Shown: positions 35,415-47,450, numbered from the stretch's first letter. The stretch is 64,000 nt of DNA from Capsicum annuum (GCF_002878395.1 NC_061118.1:84718673-84782672), one strand, 5' to 3'. The notes: a model not told the origin generated them from the sequence alone. Made by a program: numbers and translations.

Positions 35415-37168
35415 GACCCATCAAAATACTCTGGTACCCGCGGAGATGCTCACCATTTCACCTATGCAAGTCCCTCAATCCTAAGTGTTTCACAAAGAAT
35501 GAACAAATAAACATACAACATATAAACACTTCAGAGAAAGTCAAGGTACATCTCAACTTGTCTTTAAAAAAGATCTACAGGTCAAAACACAATTCAAAGC
35601 ATCAATCAAAAGCTCTAGTTTTATGATCAACACCAAACGCGTCTAATCTAATCAAATATGACATCTATAAGTCAAAAGGAGTTCAACATACTCATATCAA
35701 TTATATTTGATTTGGGTCTAAAAATATAAAAATTGAACCCAAATAAAAAGGATAAAACTAAAATTTTATTTTTGAAATAATTTTTTCACAACATTAGAAA
35801 TCTACAGCTGAAAATCCATGCAAAAATGATCAAAAATGAGGTCCAAGTCAAAGAAAACTATTTTTAAGCTTTACCGACAAAAACCTCAAAATTGTATTTA
35901 AAATCAAACATTTAAAGATGAATTTATAATGAAATCAACGGAAAAATAATAAATATAAGGTTTAGAAACATACCAATGAAAAAAAAACTCGAAAACCATT
36001 TGGAAACACTCAATCCGAGCTCTCAAGCCCTAAAAATGAAGAAAATGGTGGAATAAGGTTTTGAATCTCAACTTTGGTTAGGAATCATGAAAAACAAAAT
36101 AAATTTTCTTGGAAAATAGAAAAACAGAACGTAAAATCACGTAGTAAACGATTATACGGGAAAAATGCATGGAGAATCGCCAAAAATGGAGCTTCTTAGC
36201 TCCCACAATGTCAAAACACGAAATGGGATGAAGTCTAAAATTTATACATGTTCAGGTACAATTTTGGTATCTAAAACCCATTTTTCGTAGTTAAATCTAT
36301 TTTCCGTAGTTAAATGTGCGCACCAACAATCATTTGTAACACCAATTTTTATATTCACTAAAAAGGTCATAAATCCCTCATACGATAGAGAAATGCAGTC
36401 TTTTTTCTATAATTTCTAAATAATGATATGAATCTACTTGTTCAGTCAAAACTCAATTTCATGCACGTTTACTCAGTCAGATATTATTTTTACGCGTTAA
36501 AGAATTATTTCATATTCCGCAATAAAAATTGAATCTTAGCTTATCAAAATTACACCAAACTCTCCAAATCAGTCCAATAATTCATGCATGTCATGAAATT
36601 TCAGAAGTTTTGAAATAATTTTTCGATCTATAAAACTAATAATGAACCTTTTTGTCGATTGATTTTACTTAAACGAGGCCGAAGCACTTGAAATATTCAA
36701 GAATTTATTCAAAACTAAACTAGAACCTTCCAAACACAATTCACACATACTAATAGATTGAAATGCATCTTGGACTTGACGAAATCATCGAATTTATGAA
36801 AAGAGACCGTTTACAGTAAATAAACACTCAGAACCCCTTATAAGCTATTTAAATTAGTTTTTGAATGGAGGATCAAAATGAAAAATAAAGGTTCCAAATC
36901 AACCCCGATACTAAACCAAATTCGACATTCTGGATCTAATGGAACTGTCAGAATCACCATTTGATGCCTGAATCATAAAATATTAATCGAAGTCAAATTA
37001 ATCCCTTTAAGGATGTTCAAAATCAAAATCTCATATAAAATATTTTCAAACGCATTGGGGATCATTTCAATTATTCCCGCAACTCAAAAATGAGATAAAG
37101 CAACTATAGGGTAGGACAAAATGGTCGAAACAACGAAATTTTTAAATTTTAATATTAGGGTCATTAGA
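35415..37168 (-). repeat. Solo LTR D, right piece
   Basis: AT-rich, with the ggtcataaatccctcatacgatagag and ccccgcaactcaaaaatgag type phrases common in Solanaceae LTRs. Ends GGGTCATTAGA before the TSD. No gene. Confidence 0.65.
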
Positions 37169-37173
37169 ATTGG
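37169..37173 (+). repeat. TSD of solo LTR D, right copy
   Basis: ATTGG, as at 19959-19963. Confidence 0.75.
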
Positions 37174-38678
37174 TGATGTTATGGGAGACAGAATACATGG
37201 CGCCATGTGGTTGCTTTCAATGTTCAACAGTAATTGTTGTTTACTTTGGTATAATAGTGGAGTTATAAAAAACGTACATTCAAAGTCTAAAATATTTTTG
37301 AAAATATTATGATCAAACGCAGGTCCAACTCTATTTTCAACTTTAAAAATCCTAAATAAAGTGATAAGTTTTTTATTTGTGTGACCAAAAGGATCCTTAA
37401 TATCTTCATATGTATTCAACTTTCTTTCAGTTTTGTGGACTTGTGTGGTCATGTTATCTCTTTCCAAGTTTGTAAATTGTTTAATACTTAGAAGTGTTTA
37501 AAAATCGAACATGTCTCACCAAGTGATTGTCTTTTGTCATAACAAAAATTTCTATATTATATTATTTCAAGTGATTATCTTAAAAGAAGAGTGCTGCGTT
37601 CCTAATTAGTATCAGATACACTTTGAATGCAGAGTAACTCAAGCACAATGAGTTGAAATGTCAAAGTTACGCTTTTATAACAATTTAATTAGGAGTAATA
37701 TATGGATTAATTAACATATTGCTGAACTGCTTATATTTTGATTACATGAAAATTATTTCTCTATCCGAGATATACTTAAATCAAACTTGAATAAATGCTA
37801 AAGTATTTTATAGTCGCACAAAAAAAACACAAATTACTGACTTTCCTTCTCGTTAATCAATGGGGTATTATTCTCACGTCCTCGAATTGTATAGTTGATA
37901 CAGTACGCCTGCCCAAATACTCAGCAAATCTATTTTTAAAATCACCGGATTTTTGTGCCTTTCTGCTGCGATGGACTCTAAAATATGCACTTGTTATGGG
38001 TTTAATGCAACAGAAATACATGTCCAAACTTAGGGTGCATTTTCGGACTTTTTGTAACCTTGTCAGAATTCTTCGCTTCGCGTCTGTCAATTGGAACCAT
38101 GCTTGCCATTCAAGTTAACCGTACCAAAGGTAATTCAAGGAAATAGATACATGAGTTGGTGATAAACTCGATGGACATATATGAGCTAATGTCAGTTACA
38201 ACCAGGCATGACAGTAGCTAAAAAGATGAACTTGAGCGGTAAACTGCACTTGATTTTGAAGTTACAATGCAGCTGCAAGATGCTTTGGAAGTTGGCAGTT
38301 ACTTACAAAACTTCTTCCGTCGAGGAGCAATTAGATTAGTTAGTTGCAATCAAATGTGAAATCAGTTAGACAGTAGTCAGATTTACTGCATTAGTATGCA
38401 TGTCATTGTCTTAAGATCGATATCTAATTTGTCCATAAATACTTCTATACGCTCTAAAATCTATAATAATACATAAACACATACAGACATCAAGGAAACT
38501 AAGCACCTTAAACATCTTCAGTTGAACACTACAAGAATAGCCAGTAAGTTGGTAACCATTGAAACACTTGTTTTACCATAAATAGCGCATACCTGAATAG
38601 CGCAGGACGAAATTTTAAAAACATCATTACAAGAATGTAAATCCTCAGACACATGATAAGGACTGAGAAGTAAGAAGA
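37174..38678. other. Unassigned single-copy-looking DNA
   Basis: About 1.5 kb with several frames of 60-127 codons (37084-37467 minus, 37795-38118 plus) but no recognisable domain, codon bias or splice-bounded exon. Probably intergenic or intronic. Confidence 0.4.
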
Positions 38679-38780
38679 GTACTCCATGTGCATGCCACAC
38701 CGATCAGAGGATGGTAATGTGCTTCCTTGAAGTGCATTCAGCGCTTCAGTTGCTTGCTCAACGCCATATAGAAACAAAAA
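38679..38780 (-). pseudogene. Possible RRM (RNA-binding) exon fragment
   Basis: The minus strand, after a TTTAG splice-acceptor-like sequence, reads FLFLYGVEQATEALNALQG then STLPSSDRCGMHMEY. The pattern A-x-x-A-L-x-x-L-x-G followed by a loop and a beta strand (MHMEY) is that of the C-terminal part of an RRM domain (alpha 2 to beta 4). Homology appears to stop after EY. No other exon was recognised nearby, so it is either an orphan exon, a captured fragment or chance. Confidence 0.4.
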
Positions 38781-39090
38781 CTAAATACATAACTGATGGA
38801 AATACAATTAAATCCCTTTTCCAGTTACTAAAAAATGTAGATGTGTGGTGCTTCATGTACTTTCCCAACTGCACTTCCCTCTTACAGAAAATAGCACAAT
38901 AAGAGAAGTCTAAATTTTCCTAATGGTTGAAAATTCCAAACACATGACCATGTCTGTGGGCAGGGATGGAGCTACAGCCACCCAATGATGGTCAAATGAA
39001 TACTCTTCAACGGAATGTGTAAAATTACACAGCTAGATCAAATTATGTATTTAGTGGATATATAGTTAATAGTGAACAACCCTGACACAA

Positions 39091-39190
39091 GCCCTTCCGT
39101 TGGCACAATGGTTAAGGGTGACATTTCAAGGAATGCTTTTAGCCCTGCAAATCCGAGTTTGAACCTGCCTTGAATAAATTATTTTTTGTT
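39091..39190 (+). mobile_element. tRNA-derived SINE head
   Basis: Pol III boxes in tRNA order: box A TGGCACAATGG (39101-39111, full match to TRGYNNANNNG) and a box B-like GTTTGAACC (39157-39165, one mismatch to GWTCRANNC), 46 bases apart, followed by tgccttgaataaatt. The upstream 39-kb stretch ggatggagctacagcc (from 38963) may belong to the same dispersed repeat. Ends and TSD not resolved. Confidence 0.6.
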
Positions 39191-39300
39191 CTACTTTGAC
39201 AGGAAGTCACACGCACCATCATTACTCAATAGTTCACTCACTACTCAAGTTAATTAGTTATAGTTTACCTAAAATTCTTAAATATTTATTAAGTTTCTTA

Positions 39301-39640
39301 ATATTGCAATTTTAAACAGTATAAAGTTAAACAAATGAATGAATTATTTTAATTTTGAAACATGTTATTTTTAAGATAAAAACTGTATTTACAATTTATC
39401 CAATTTAAAATACATTTTTGAAGGGTAAAATTAATTGGTCAACATTTTATGTTAAAGTTTTCATCGATTGTTTTTTCCTTCAAAAATGTATTTTATATTG
39501 GATAAAATTATAAATACAATTATTATCTTCAAAACAACATATATTTTTTTTAAAATAAAATCTTTTTCTTTGATTGTGTGATTTGTGTTTAGTACAAATA
39601 TGACTCATTTGTTCAACCATTATTTCACTTTAAACACAAT
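39301..39640. mobile_element. Foldback MITE
   Basis: Long imperfect inverted repeat: 39358-39424 pairs with 39477-39541 (cores acatgttattttTaagataa / ttatcttcaaaacaacat and tacatttttgaagg / ccttcaaaaatgta), loop about 52 bases. Pairing continues outward with gaps (gttaaacaaatga with tcatttgttcaac). No coding capacity. Confidence 0.72.
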
Positions 39641-39789
39641 AATTCATATATTTTTGTTATAAAATTAATGTGTCAGAAAAGAAGTCTTGGGTATTTGTAT
39701 TTGACAAAAATAGATGTTGGGATTGTTCATGAAAAAATTGCTCGGTTAACAAGATACATTGAATTCATTATTCAAAAAAGAGAGAAGTA

Positions 39790-39935
39790 TCGATTACCCC
39801 CCTCCCCCGAACTTGTTACGTTTTATTCATGGTACACCTGAACTTTGACTAGTCCTAGGTATCCTCTCCCCTCCCCCGAACTTGTTCTTTTACTACATTG
39901 AGTAATATTTTTTTGCCGAAAGGCCACAATTGTGA
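39790..39935 (+). repeat. MULE left terminal inverted repeat region
   Basis: Two copies of cctcccccgaacttgtt followed by cttttactacattgagtaa. Pairs with 47451-47540. Confidence 0.65.
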
Positions 39936-40445
39936 ATACATGTGCTTACACTGTGGAAAATTTGACTGTGTATCTTTCCACATGGATAAATAATATCCAC
40001 GAGAGACCCTTCGTTAATAACAAAAGAAAGTGAAAAGTTTTTCATTTACACCCAGAGACTTTCACTTCTCCATATCTCTCTAAGCATTAGAAATCAAATC
40101 GACTCCTTAAACTATTTCTCTTCTCCACAATCTAACTACGTTTTGAACGATTTCGTATTGATCTTTTGTTGAAGATTTCGTTGAAGTTGTTGGTGAAGGT
40201 GTACTGATTTCATTGAAGGTGGTGGTGAAGATTTTGAGTTAAGTTTCTGTTGAAGATTTTGAGTTTTTCACTACTCAAAAGTAAAGTAATACTGAAATTT
40301 CTGTTTGTCAAGTAAATTTTACCTAAAAAATGTGTTTTTTGTTTGTTTTCATTGTGTTAAAAATGAAGTTGTTTTCATTCGATTACTGTCTCGATTAAGC
40401 ATAGAAATCATGTTATTGGTTGTTAGCTGGTGTGTTACTGATTAT

Positions 40446-40905
40446 ATTATTGTGAAATTATGAGAAATTTTGCATGCATAATATTAGAATTTCTCGTAGA
40501 TAGTTCAAATATTTGGGCTTTTTTGTAAAATTATTTTTTATTGTAATTTTTGTATTGTTTTGATCACTGTTGGATTGTATTGTTCAATGTTGGGTCTGTT
40601 TGTAAATTTACTTATGTATGTTTGGCGATTTTCTCGAAATTAGTCATGTATATTGTCTTGTATTATTAAATTATTGTGAAATTATGAGAAATTTAGCATG
40701 CATGCACGATATTAGGATTTCTCGTAATTAGTTCAAATATTAGGGATTTTTTGTAAAATCATTTTGTTATTGTAATTTGTGTGTCGTTTTGATCACTGTT
40801 GGATTGTATTGTTCAATTTTGATTTTTTTTTTTGAAAATTCACTTATGTATTTTTTGGGGTTTTCTCGAAATTAGTCATGTATATTGTCTTGTATTGTTA
40901 AATGT
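40446..40905 (+). repeat. 226-bp tandem duplication upstream of MULE transposase
   Basis: The block attattgtgaaattatgagaa ... gatcactgttggattgtattg ... ctcgaaattagtcatgtat occurs at about 40446-40670 and again at 40671-40905, with point changes. Lies in the MULE leader. Confidence 0.8.
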
Positions 40906-42420
40906 TGAGGATAAATCTAGTTGGCTGATTTTTATTGTGGATTTAGATTGACATATGGCTACTAAGTTGCTTAACTTAAGATATAAAATTGTGGATGTCT
41001 TGGTGAGTGAGGTTGGTCCAATCTACCTTGGTAGTAGGACTGAATATGTATATAACATGGATGAAGATCACTTGCCAATTTCTGAAATTGCAGACTATGC
41101 AAAGTCATTTGGGTGAAGTTGGACAGGATGATTGGTTGATGATATTAAAAATGGTAAGAAAAATTACAAAGGTAAATTGACAGATGATGAGCCATACTAT
41201 AATAGTTCTGATTGTGATAGTTTTCAAAGTGATGATGATTTGTTGTTTGCTTCTGATGATGAATTTGAGGGGGGGAGGGAAGTTAAGAGGAAGAAAAAAG
41301 GCAGTTCAGTAGTATATGATCCAACTTGTGAAGTGGTTATGTGGCATCAAGGTTTAGTATTTGAGAATGCAAATGAGTTTAGGGAAGTAGTTACTAAATA
41401 TTCTACAAAGAAAGGGGTTGAGTTAGACAAATATATGAATGAGAGTTATGGAGTAAGAGTTAGATGTAAAAGTAGTTGTCCATGGTTGTTGTATTCTAGC
41501 AAGGAAGGGAGGACTAGAAACTTTTCTGTCATGACCTACAACCTAAGGCACAAATGTACTCAGACCAACACTAATTTTCTCTGTAATTCAAAATTTCTAT
41601 CAAATTATCTTAAAGATGGGATTATATCCCAGCCAACTATCAAAGGATGGGAGATTCAAGAATTGGTTAGGAAAGATTTGAGTGTTTATGTTGTCAAGGC
41701 AGTATGTTTAAAGACAAGAAAGATCATTTTGAAAGAAATTATGGGGGACTATGTGGCTGAATTTAACAGAATCCTAAACTACAAGGATATGTTGCTCCAA
41801 AGAAATCCTGGTAGTACTTGTATTATGAAGCTGACTGATTCAGATAGTGGGATGAAACAATTTTACTCTTTCTACATATGTTTTGATTTTATGAAAAAAG
41901 AATTTCAAGAGGGATGCAGAAAGTGTGTAGGACTGAATGGGTGTTTTTTTTAAAAGAGTTTGTAAAGGTCAGTTGTTGGTAGCTATTGCTAAGGATGGAA
42001 ACAATCAAATATTTCCAATAGCATGGGTAGTGATTGGTAAATAAAGTAAGGCTATATGGAGATGGTTCTTAAGATATTACAAGATGATATCAACTTAGAA
42101 GATGGTTCCCAGCTCACTATTATCAGTGACATGCAAAAGGTAACTATATTTATTAATATTTTTTTATTTAATTTAGACCAAAATTAACTAACTTCATCTT
42201 TTTGTTTTGAAACTACAAGGACTAGTTGCTACTGCAGAAGAAATACTTCCTCAATGTAAACACAGAATATGTGATAGATACATCTTGGCTAATTCGTCAA
42301 AGAAATAGAGAGACACAGAGAGAAGAAAGAAATTTTGGGCTTGTGCTAGATCAACTTTTGAGGCACAATAAAATTATAATCTTAATGCTCTATCCAGGTT
42401 GAGTAGGGGTATTATTGAAG

Positions 42421-42425
42421 ATCTG
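42421..42425 (+). repeat. TSD of solo LTR C2, left copy
   Basis: ATCTG, identical to 45086-45090. Confidence 0.92.
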
Positions 42426-45085
42426 TGTAATACCCCAAACTTTCTTTAAGTCAAATCTAGTCTCCATAAGAGTTAGTGATGACTTCCTAAATAATTAATA
42501 TTTAAATCAAATAGAATTTACCCAATTTAGACTTTTATCATTTAGAAAATTGAATTATCTTTCCAACGATACCAATTTCGTCCAAATCTGGTATCGGAGT
42601 AAAAAGTTATGGACATTTTATAGAGAACTGTTGGAATTGCCCAAAAGCGATGGTCAGGCCGACGGACCATCGAGCTAGCGACGGACCATCGAGCTAGCGA
42701 CGGACTATCGAGCTAGCGACGGACCACCGAGATAGCGACGGGCCATCACCCAAGTTGTCATGACTAGGGTAGTGAACCCATCTTCTGGCCAAGTGCGATG
42801 GTCATGACCGACAAACCATCGAGCTAGTGATGGACCGTCAACCAAACCATCGTAGACGAGGCAGAAAGTTCAGGTTCTAGCCAAGTACGACGGGATGGGC
42901 CAACGAACTGTCGATCCAGTGATAGACCATCGCCCAAACTATCGCCACTTCCGATCAGCGATTTTAAGCCCTTTTTAAAAGGGTATTTGGGTTTTTTTCC
43001 ACCTGTTTTAACCCCTAATTTTACCAACCAGAGCTCATAACTTCATTATTCATCCACAATACCAAATTAGGATTTCTCTCAAAGATCAATCCCCAAGAAC
43101 AAGAAACCCTAGGTGTTTAATCCTAAGTCAAGAATTTAAGCTTTCCTCCCCCAATCTTTAAGAAATCATCCACTCGGGAATGTAAATTGTTGATTCATGG
43201 GTTTCTTTCACCTATGAAGCTTAAGAATCCCATTTTGAACTTATGAATTGTGATTTCCATGTGGTGAGTTGATTTTAATTATGTTGATGTGGTTGTATGA
43301 ATCCCAAGTTAGATTATTTATGTACTTTTCATGAGTTGGAAACTTTTAAATTGAGTTGATTAAAGTAACCATGATGTATGAACTAGTGTATATTCCTAAG
43401 CCTAAGGTTATGCATGCAATGTGTTTGATAAAATGCCTAAGAGAATAAGAATCATGCTTTAGGACTCAATTATGACAAAATTGATGAACCCATGCTTTAC
43501 CCTTATGTTCAAAATGACTTCCATGTTATTGTTATGCATTGAAATTGTTTGATGAATTGTTCATGAGATTAGCCCTATCAAATTATGACATATTTATATG
43601 CATTCCTATTCATGTACCAAACCATGATAATCAAGTGCCTCATGAAATTCCCCAATGATTGTATTATGGATTGTTGATTATGGTCGTGAGTCCAGGAAGT
43701 GTCATGTCTTGTCAGTTTCATGCTATCAAGTCCTGGGGGTACTTGTGCCTCATAATTTAGCTGTGTGCCTAGATCCAGTGTAAGTTTTCAAGATACTCTC
43801 AGTCAAGCCATGTTCAGTAGAATTCAGTTAGTCTCATGACTTAGGAAAACTCAGTAATCTCAGTAATCTCATTCAGTTATTAGATCTTAGTAATATTACA
43901 TCAGTTAACGAAACTCAGTGAACTCAGTCCAGTCAGTTCAGTAAAAATTAATTCAGTGTCTAATCAAATAGGAGTAGGATTCAGCATCAAGTTAGCCCAA
44001 GGATGGGAACTCACCTATGAGTAGAGGGTGTGATTCTTAGTAGCAATCTTTGTACTCAAGAACTACATAGCCAGCGTAGGTTGAGATATCTAACCTGTTA
44101 GATGAGGGTTAATGAGGTGACTTAACCTGTTAGATAAGGGTTTCACCGTTCTTATTAGAGTACCTATTAGACGAGGGATTACTCATAGCTTGTCCTTACC
44201 AGTGGTGAGGTATTGACACCCTTCCAATTGGGGTTACAGATTAGATCCTAACTTAATTATATTATCTCATTTGGGGCATGTCGGTTAGATAACTACTTTC
44301 CACAGTTACAGTCTCAGTCTCAGTCAAAGTAATAGAACTCAAATAGTTCTATAGAATTCAGGACTGTCAGACACAGTCACCCAGTTCAGTACGGAACTCA
44401 GTTAGTTCTATCAGAAAAAGGACTGTCAGACATAGTCATTCATATATTAGTATATCAGTTATACAAAACTTATGTTATTAGTATTCAGATTCAGTGATGT
44501 CATGATCTCAGTTACAGTTCATGTATTCATACATGTATTCTCAAGTTCATGCTATCCAATCAGTTAGAATCGTTCATGTATATAAACCCCTTGTATTCAA
44601 CCTACCTCACTTGCATACCAGTACATTCAATCGTATTGATGCATTTGCGCTATGATGTTTTTATACGATAGGTTCAGAAGCACGAGCTCCAGAGCATACT
44701 TAGTAGATCAGACGTTCAGCAGCCAGACTAGCAGTAAGTCCTCATCATTTGAGGATAGCATGAATATTTTACTTTATTATTTCAATAGTATAGAATTAGT
44801 TGGGGACATGTCCTATCAACTCCATAGTTTTTAGACAGTTTAGAGGCTTCCAGACTATAGCATATTCAGACAGTTATTTTAGTTTTATTTTGGTATTGAT
44901 ATACCGTATTTCTAGATGTTATGTTTTATTAGATATTTGAACCTTATGGCTTTTCAGCCTTTTTCCTCATTTATACAGTATATTATGCAGTGCCCAGTTA
45001 CAGATATCAGTCATAGGTTAGCTTGTGGTCTTTCAGGGTCATAAGTACCATGTAGCATTCTGGGTACCAGATTCGAGGCCTTACA
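42426..45085 (+). mobile_element. Solo LTR C2 (gypsy, 2.66 kb) inside the MULE transposase
   Basis: Starts TGTAATACCCC, ends GGCCTTACA; perfect TSD ATCTG. Removing it with one TSD joins the transposase in frame (GIIEDL then IVYNKERW), proof that it is a later insertion. Same family as C1 (shared gaaaattgaatta, gataccaatttcgtc, agttatggac). Contains the 19-bp tandem and a long cagtcagtt-rich stretch (43790-44560). Frames 42824-43027 and 44652-44834 are not genes. Confidence 0.95.
42661..42750 (+). repeat. 19-bp tandem (GACGGACCATCGAGCTAGC) in LTR C2
   Basis: Units start at 42661, 42680, 42699, 42718 and 42737: the first two identical, the third and fourth with one to two changes, the fifth partial. 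More scattered copies up to 42960. Same GACGGWCC/ATCG words as in C1. Confidence 0.95.
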
Positions 45086-45090
45086 ATCTG
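45086..45090 (+). repeat. TSD of solo LTR C2, right copy
   Basis: ATCTG, as at 42421-42425. Confidence 0.92.
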
Positions 45091-46389
45091 ATAGTTTATA
45101 ACAAGGAGAGATGGTGCAAGGCTTACTTCAACACCTTTTGCAAGTGCGGCAGTGTAAATAGTAACATGTCAGAGAGTTTCAGTGATTGGATTTTGATTCT
45201 TAGCAATAAGACTATTATTTCAATATTGGAAGAAATTAGGATTAAGGTAATGACAAGGGTGAGTAGGGCAAGAGCATTTGCTGATTCTTGGACAAATGGA
45301 ATATCTCCAATGGTAATTATGGTGTTCAATGCAAATGTAGAAAGATTAATGCAGTGTAATATTGACTAGAATGGTGATCAAGGATTTAAAGTGACTGAAG
45401 GGGCATACAAGTATACTATGAATTTGAGGCAAAAAAATTTAGTTGTAGATCATGGGAACTAAAAGGAATTCCCTATGCACATAGTATGGTAGCAATGAAC
45501 TACATGAATTTGGATGCATCACAGAAAATTTCTAGCTAGTACAGAAAGGAGGCATATCTGAAGGTCTATTCTTACTTTATTCAGTTAGTTCTAAACATGA
45601 AAATGTAGCCGATAGTAGGAATCCTATAGTTGAGCCACCTAAAGTGACACAGATTCCTGGTAGGCCACTAAAGAATAGAAAGAAAGAGATTGGTGAAGTG
45701 ACAAATTTTGGAAAGTTGCCAAAATTTGTGGTGTCAATGACCTATTCAATCTGCAAAGAAATAAATCATAACAAGAGAGGTTGTCCACAAAATCCCAATC
45801 ACAAATCCAAATCAGCCACAAAAGAAGTAATAATCTCATTAGCTTACTTAAAATTTTATCATTAGACTACTTATTAACTAGTTTTTTCTTCTAGTATGTT
45901 GCCTCACAACAGTCTTCTACTGGAAAGATGGAAAAAGCGGCATAAGCAACACAGACAAAAATGGTGAAAAAAGTTGTTATGAAAGGCCAAGAGTTGTGGG
46001 TCAAGGTGTATTTGTTTCTGAATCTGGATATACTTGTGTTAATGTAAGTGTCTTATTAAATTGACACTTCTAATTATTTTTGCAAAATTTGGTCAAAATA
46101 TAACAAAGGAATACATTTTCAGCAAGGATTAGCTAGTAGTAGAAGGGTTAACACAGGCATAGTGAGTTCTGCATGTCACTGGTGATATTGGTTATCAGCC
46201 AACAAAGAGATTGAAGTGGAAAAGTATGTGTGCTATTACTCAAAGACAACTTTAAATTCAAACAAAAGTTGCTGGAATTAGGACAAGGCCATAACTGCTG
46301 GGAAAGTCTCCATTAAAGAGTACCAAGGAAAAACTTCATCAAATAAAAATGTAAAGGCCAAGGAAAAAAGTTCTGATGGTGGTTGTTAG

Positions 46390-46879
46390 TTGTTCTTTAT
46401 TTGCTATTGTAACTACTTGTGGTATTGTAACAAAATGATTGAACTAGTCATTATTTATGTGTTTTGACAATCGGTTTTTTGAAGTACTCTACTTGATTTT
46501 GGCTGAAACAATTAAGTACTATGGTGTTGTTAATTTCATGAAGTTGAAACAATTAAGAACTATGGAATGCTTCTATTATGTACAAAGTTATGGTGTTACA
46601 TTATGCTTAAGTTTTGTTTTATCACTATAGTTGCATTGCATTATGCTTAAGTTGTGTTGTTGCCTACTTATCATCTTCTTACAGAGAAGCCAACAATAAC
46701 CAAGAAATATTAGAAGTATAACTACAAATATATTGCTTTGATCAGCAAAAAAAATACACCATATCCGTCAAAATACACCATCTTATCAAACTAATTCACC
46801 ATTATATACGTTAACATCAATTTCAATCAACGACACAAAAGGTAAATGAACATCATCACATTATATATCAAACTAATGC
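46390..46879. other. MULE space between convergent pseudogenes
   Basis: AT-rich 3' flank of the transposase, with repeated short words (attatgcttaagttKtgtt at 46600 and 46645; aatacaccat at 46755 and 46775). No coding signal. Confidence 0.5.
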
Positions 46880-47215
46880 ACAAAATTAGCTTTAACATCC
46901 TTTTGCCTTTCAACTCTTTTTGTTGTTTGTTGGTCTTCTTGAACAAATCCAAAATCACAATATTGGTTTGATGTGGAAATTCTGGATCATACCAATCAAA
47001 AAAGTTAAAACTCGTTCGAAATAGAGACTATAATTCATAGAAAAGAAAGTTATAAAATTTACTTGTTACAAAACATAAAAATAATAAGAGAAAATATAAA
47101 ATTACATACACCATAATGCATACAACCGAGGAAGACGTCCTGGATTGTCATCCGACCATAAAATTATCATAATTGGAGGAGACCCACATGCATAAACAAG
47201 TCTCCTATTATAATT
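46880..47215 (-). pseudogene. GRF-type zinc-finger protein remnant in MULE
   Basis: Minus strand: RRLVYACGSPPIMII then LWSDDNPGR (47205-47125), a two-base deletion, then FLGCMHYG, an intron (GTATGTAAT at about 47110 to TTATAG at about 47027), then SLFRTSFNFFDWYDPEFPHQ (47024-46965) and a K/Q-rich coiled segment (LDLFKKTNKQQKELKGKR). The CG...NPGRxFxGC...FFDWYDPE series is the GRF zinc finger, a small nucleic-acid-binding fold. It is convergent with the transposase and inside the terminal repeats, like mudrB in maize MuDR by position only. The first Met is not evident. Confidence 0.75.
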
Positions 47216-47450
47216 TATGGAGTTAGAAATAAGTAGATAAAATAGAAGCAATAGAATGAATTTTTTTTTTTAGATTGGAAGTGATGGTGGAAGAGGGATA
47301 ATAAATTAGAAGAGGGATATTTGAATTTTTTGAAAAATTAAAGGAAATGGAATTTTTTTTCATTTGTTGCCATTGGAAATATTAATTTGGCTAAAAAATA
47401 ACTCCATCATGCGTGTGGTAGAGTGTGAAATCAAATATTTTGTCACATCA

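Larger units (their letters stand above)
19964..37168 (-). mobile_element. Solo LTR D, expanded by two nested insertions
   Basis: Left end TGTCACGATCC, right end GGGTCATTAGA (the expected ...TTACA with one change). Flanked by ATTGG on both sides. Removing element E and the RTE LINE with one TSD each leaves about 3.8 kb of LTR in three pieces: 19964-20799, 33491-34734 and 35415-37168. No gag or pol remains. The match of TG-start, near-CA end and TSD over 17 kb supports one original insertion. Frames such as 20031-20381 are not genes. Confidence 0.78.
40955..46390 (+). pseudogene. mudrA-like: MuDR-family transposase (broken, split by LTR C2)
   Basis: Cut-and-paste transposase. ATG at 40955 (MATKLLNLRYKIVD), a stop near 41114, then an open stretch to 41953 with an acidic segment (SSDCDSFQSDDDLLFASDDE), the plant MuDR N-terminal domain (FREVVTKYSTKKGVEL, CPWLLYSS) and the start of the DDE core. 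Catalytic problems: the first Asp position reads GLNGCFF (Asp to Asn), and a T-run at 41943-41951 shifts frame. Intron 42140-42219 (GT...AG). LTR C2 splits it at ATCTG; 45091 on resumes in frame (NKERWCKAYFNTFCKCGSVN). SWIM motif (SCRSWELKGIPYAH) has lost cysteines; CCHC knuckle CKEINHNKRGC near 45760. Intron 46044-46122 before the C-terminus. Confidence 0.9.

Noticed and set aside
35402..35424. N-terminal residues (MMGHSYL) of a LINE frame
   Set aside because: They lie in the TSD and host LTR; true LINE homology starts left of 35401.
37084..37467. 127-codon minus-strand frame (ERDNMTTQVHKTERKLNTYE...)
   Set aside because: No domain or splice support, and its left end crosses the TSD and LTR D boundary, so it is chance.
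44652..44834. 60-codon frame inside C2
   Set aside because: Within a solo LTR; no protein family seen.
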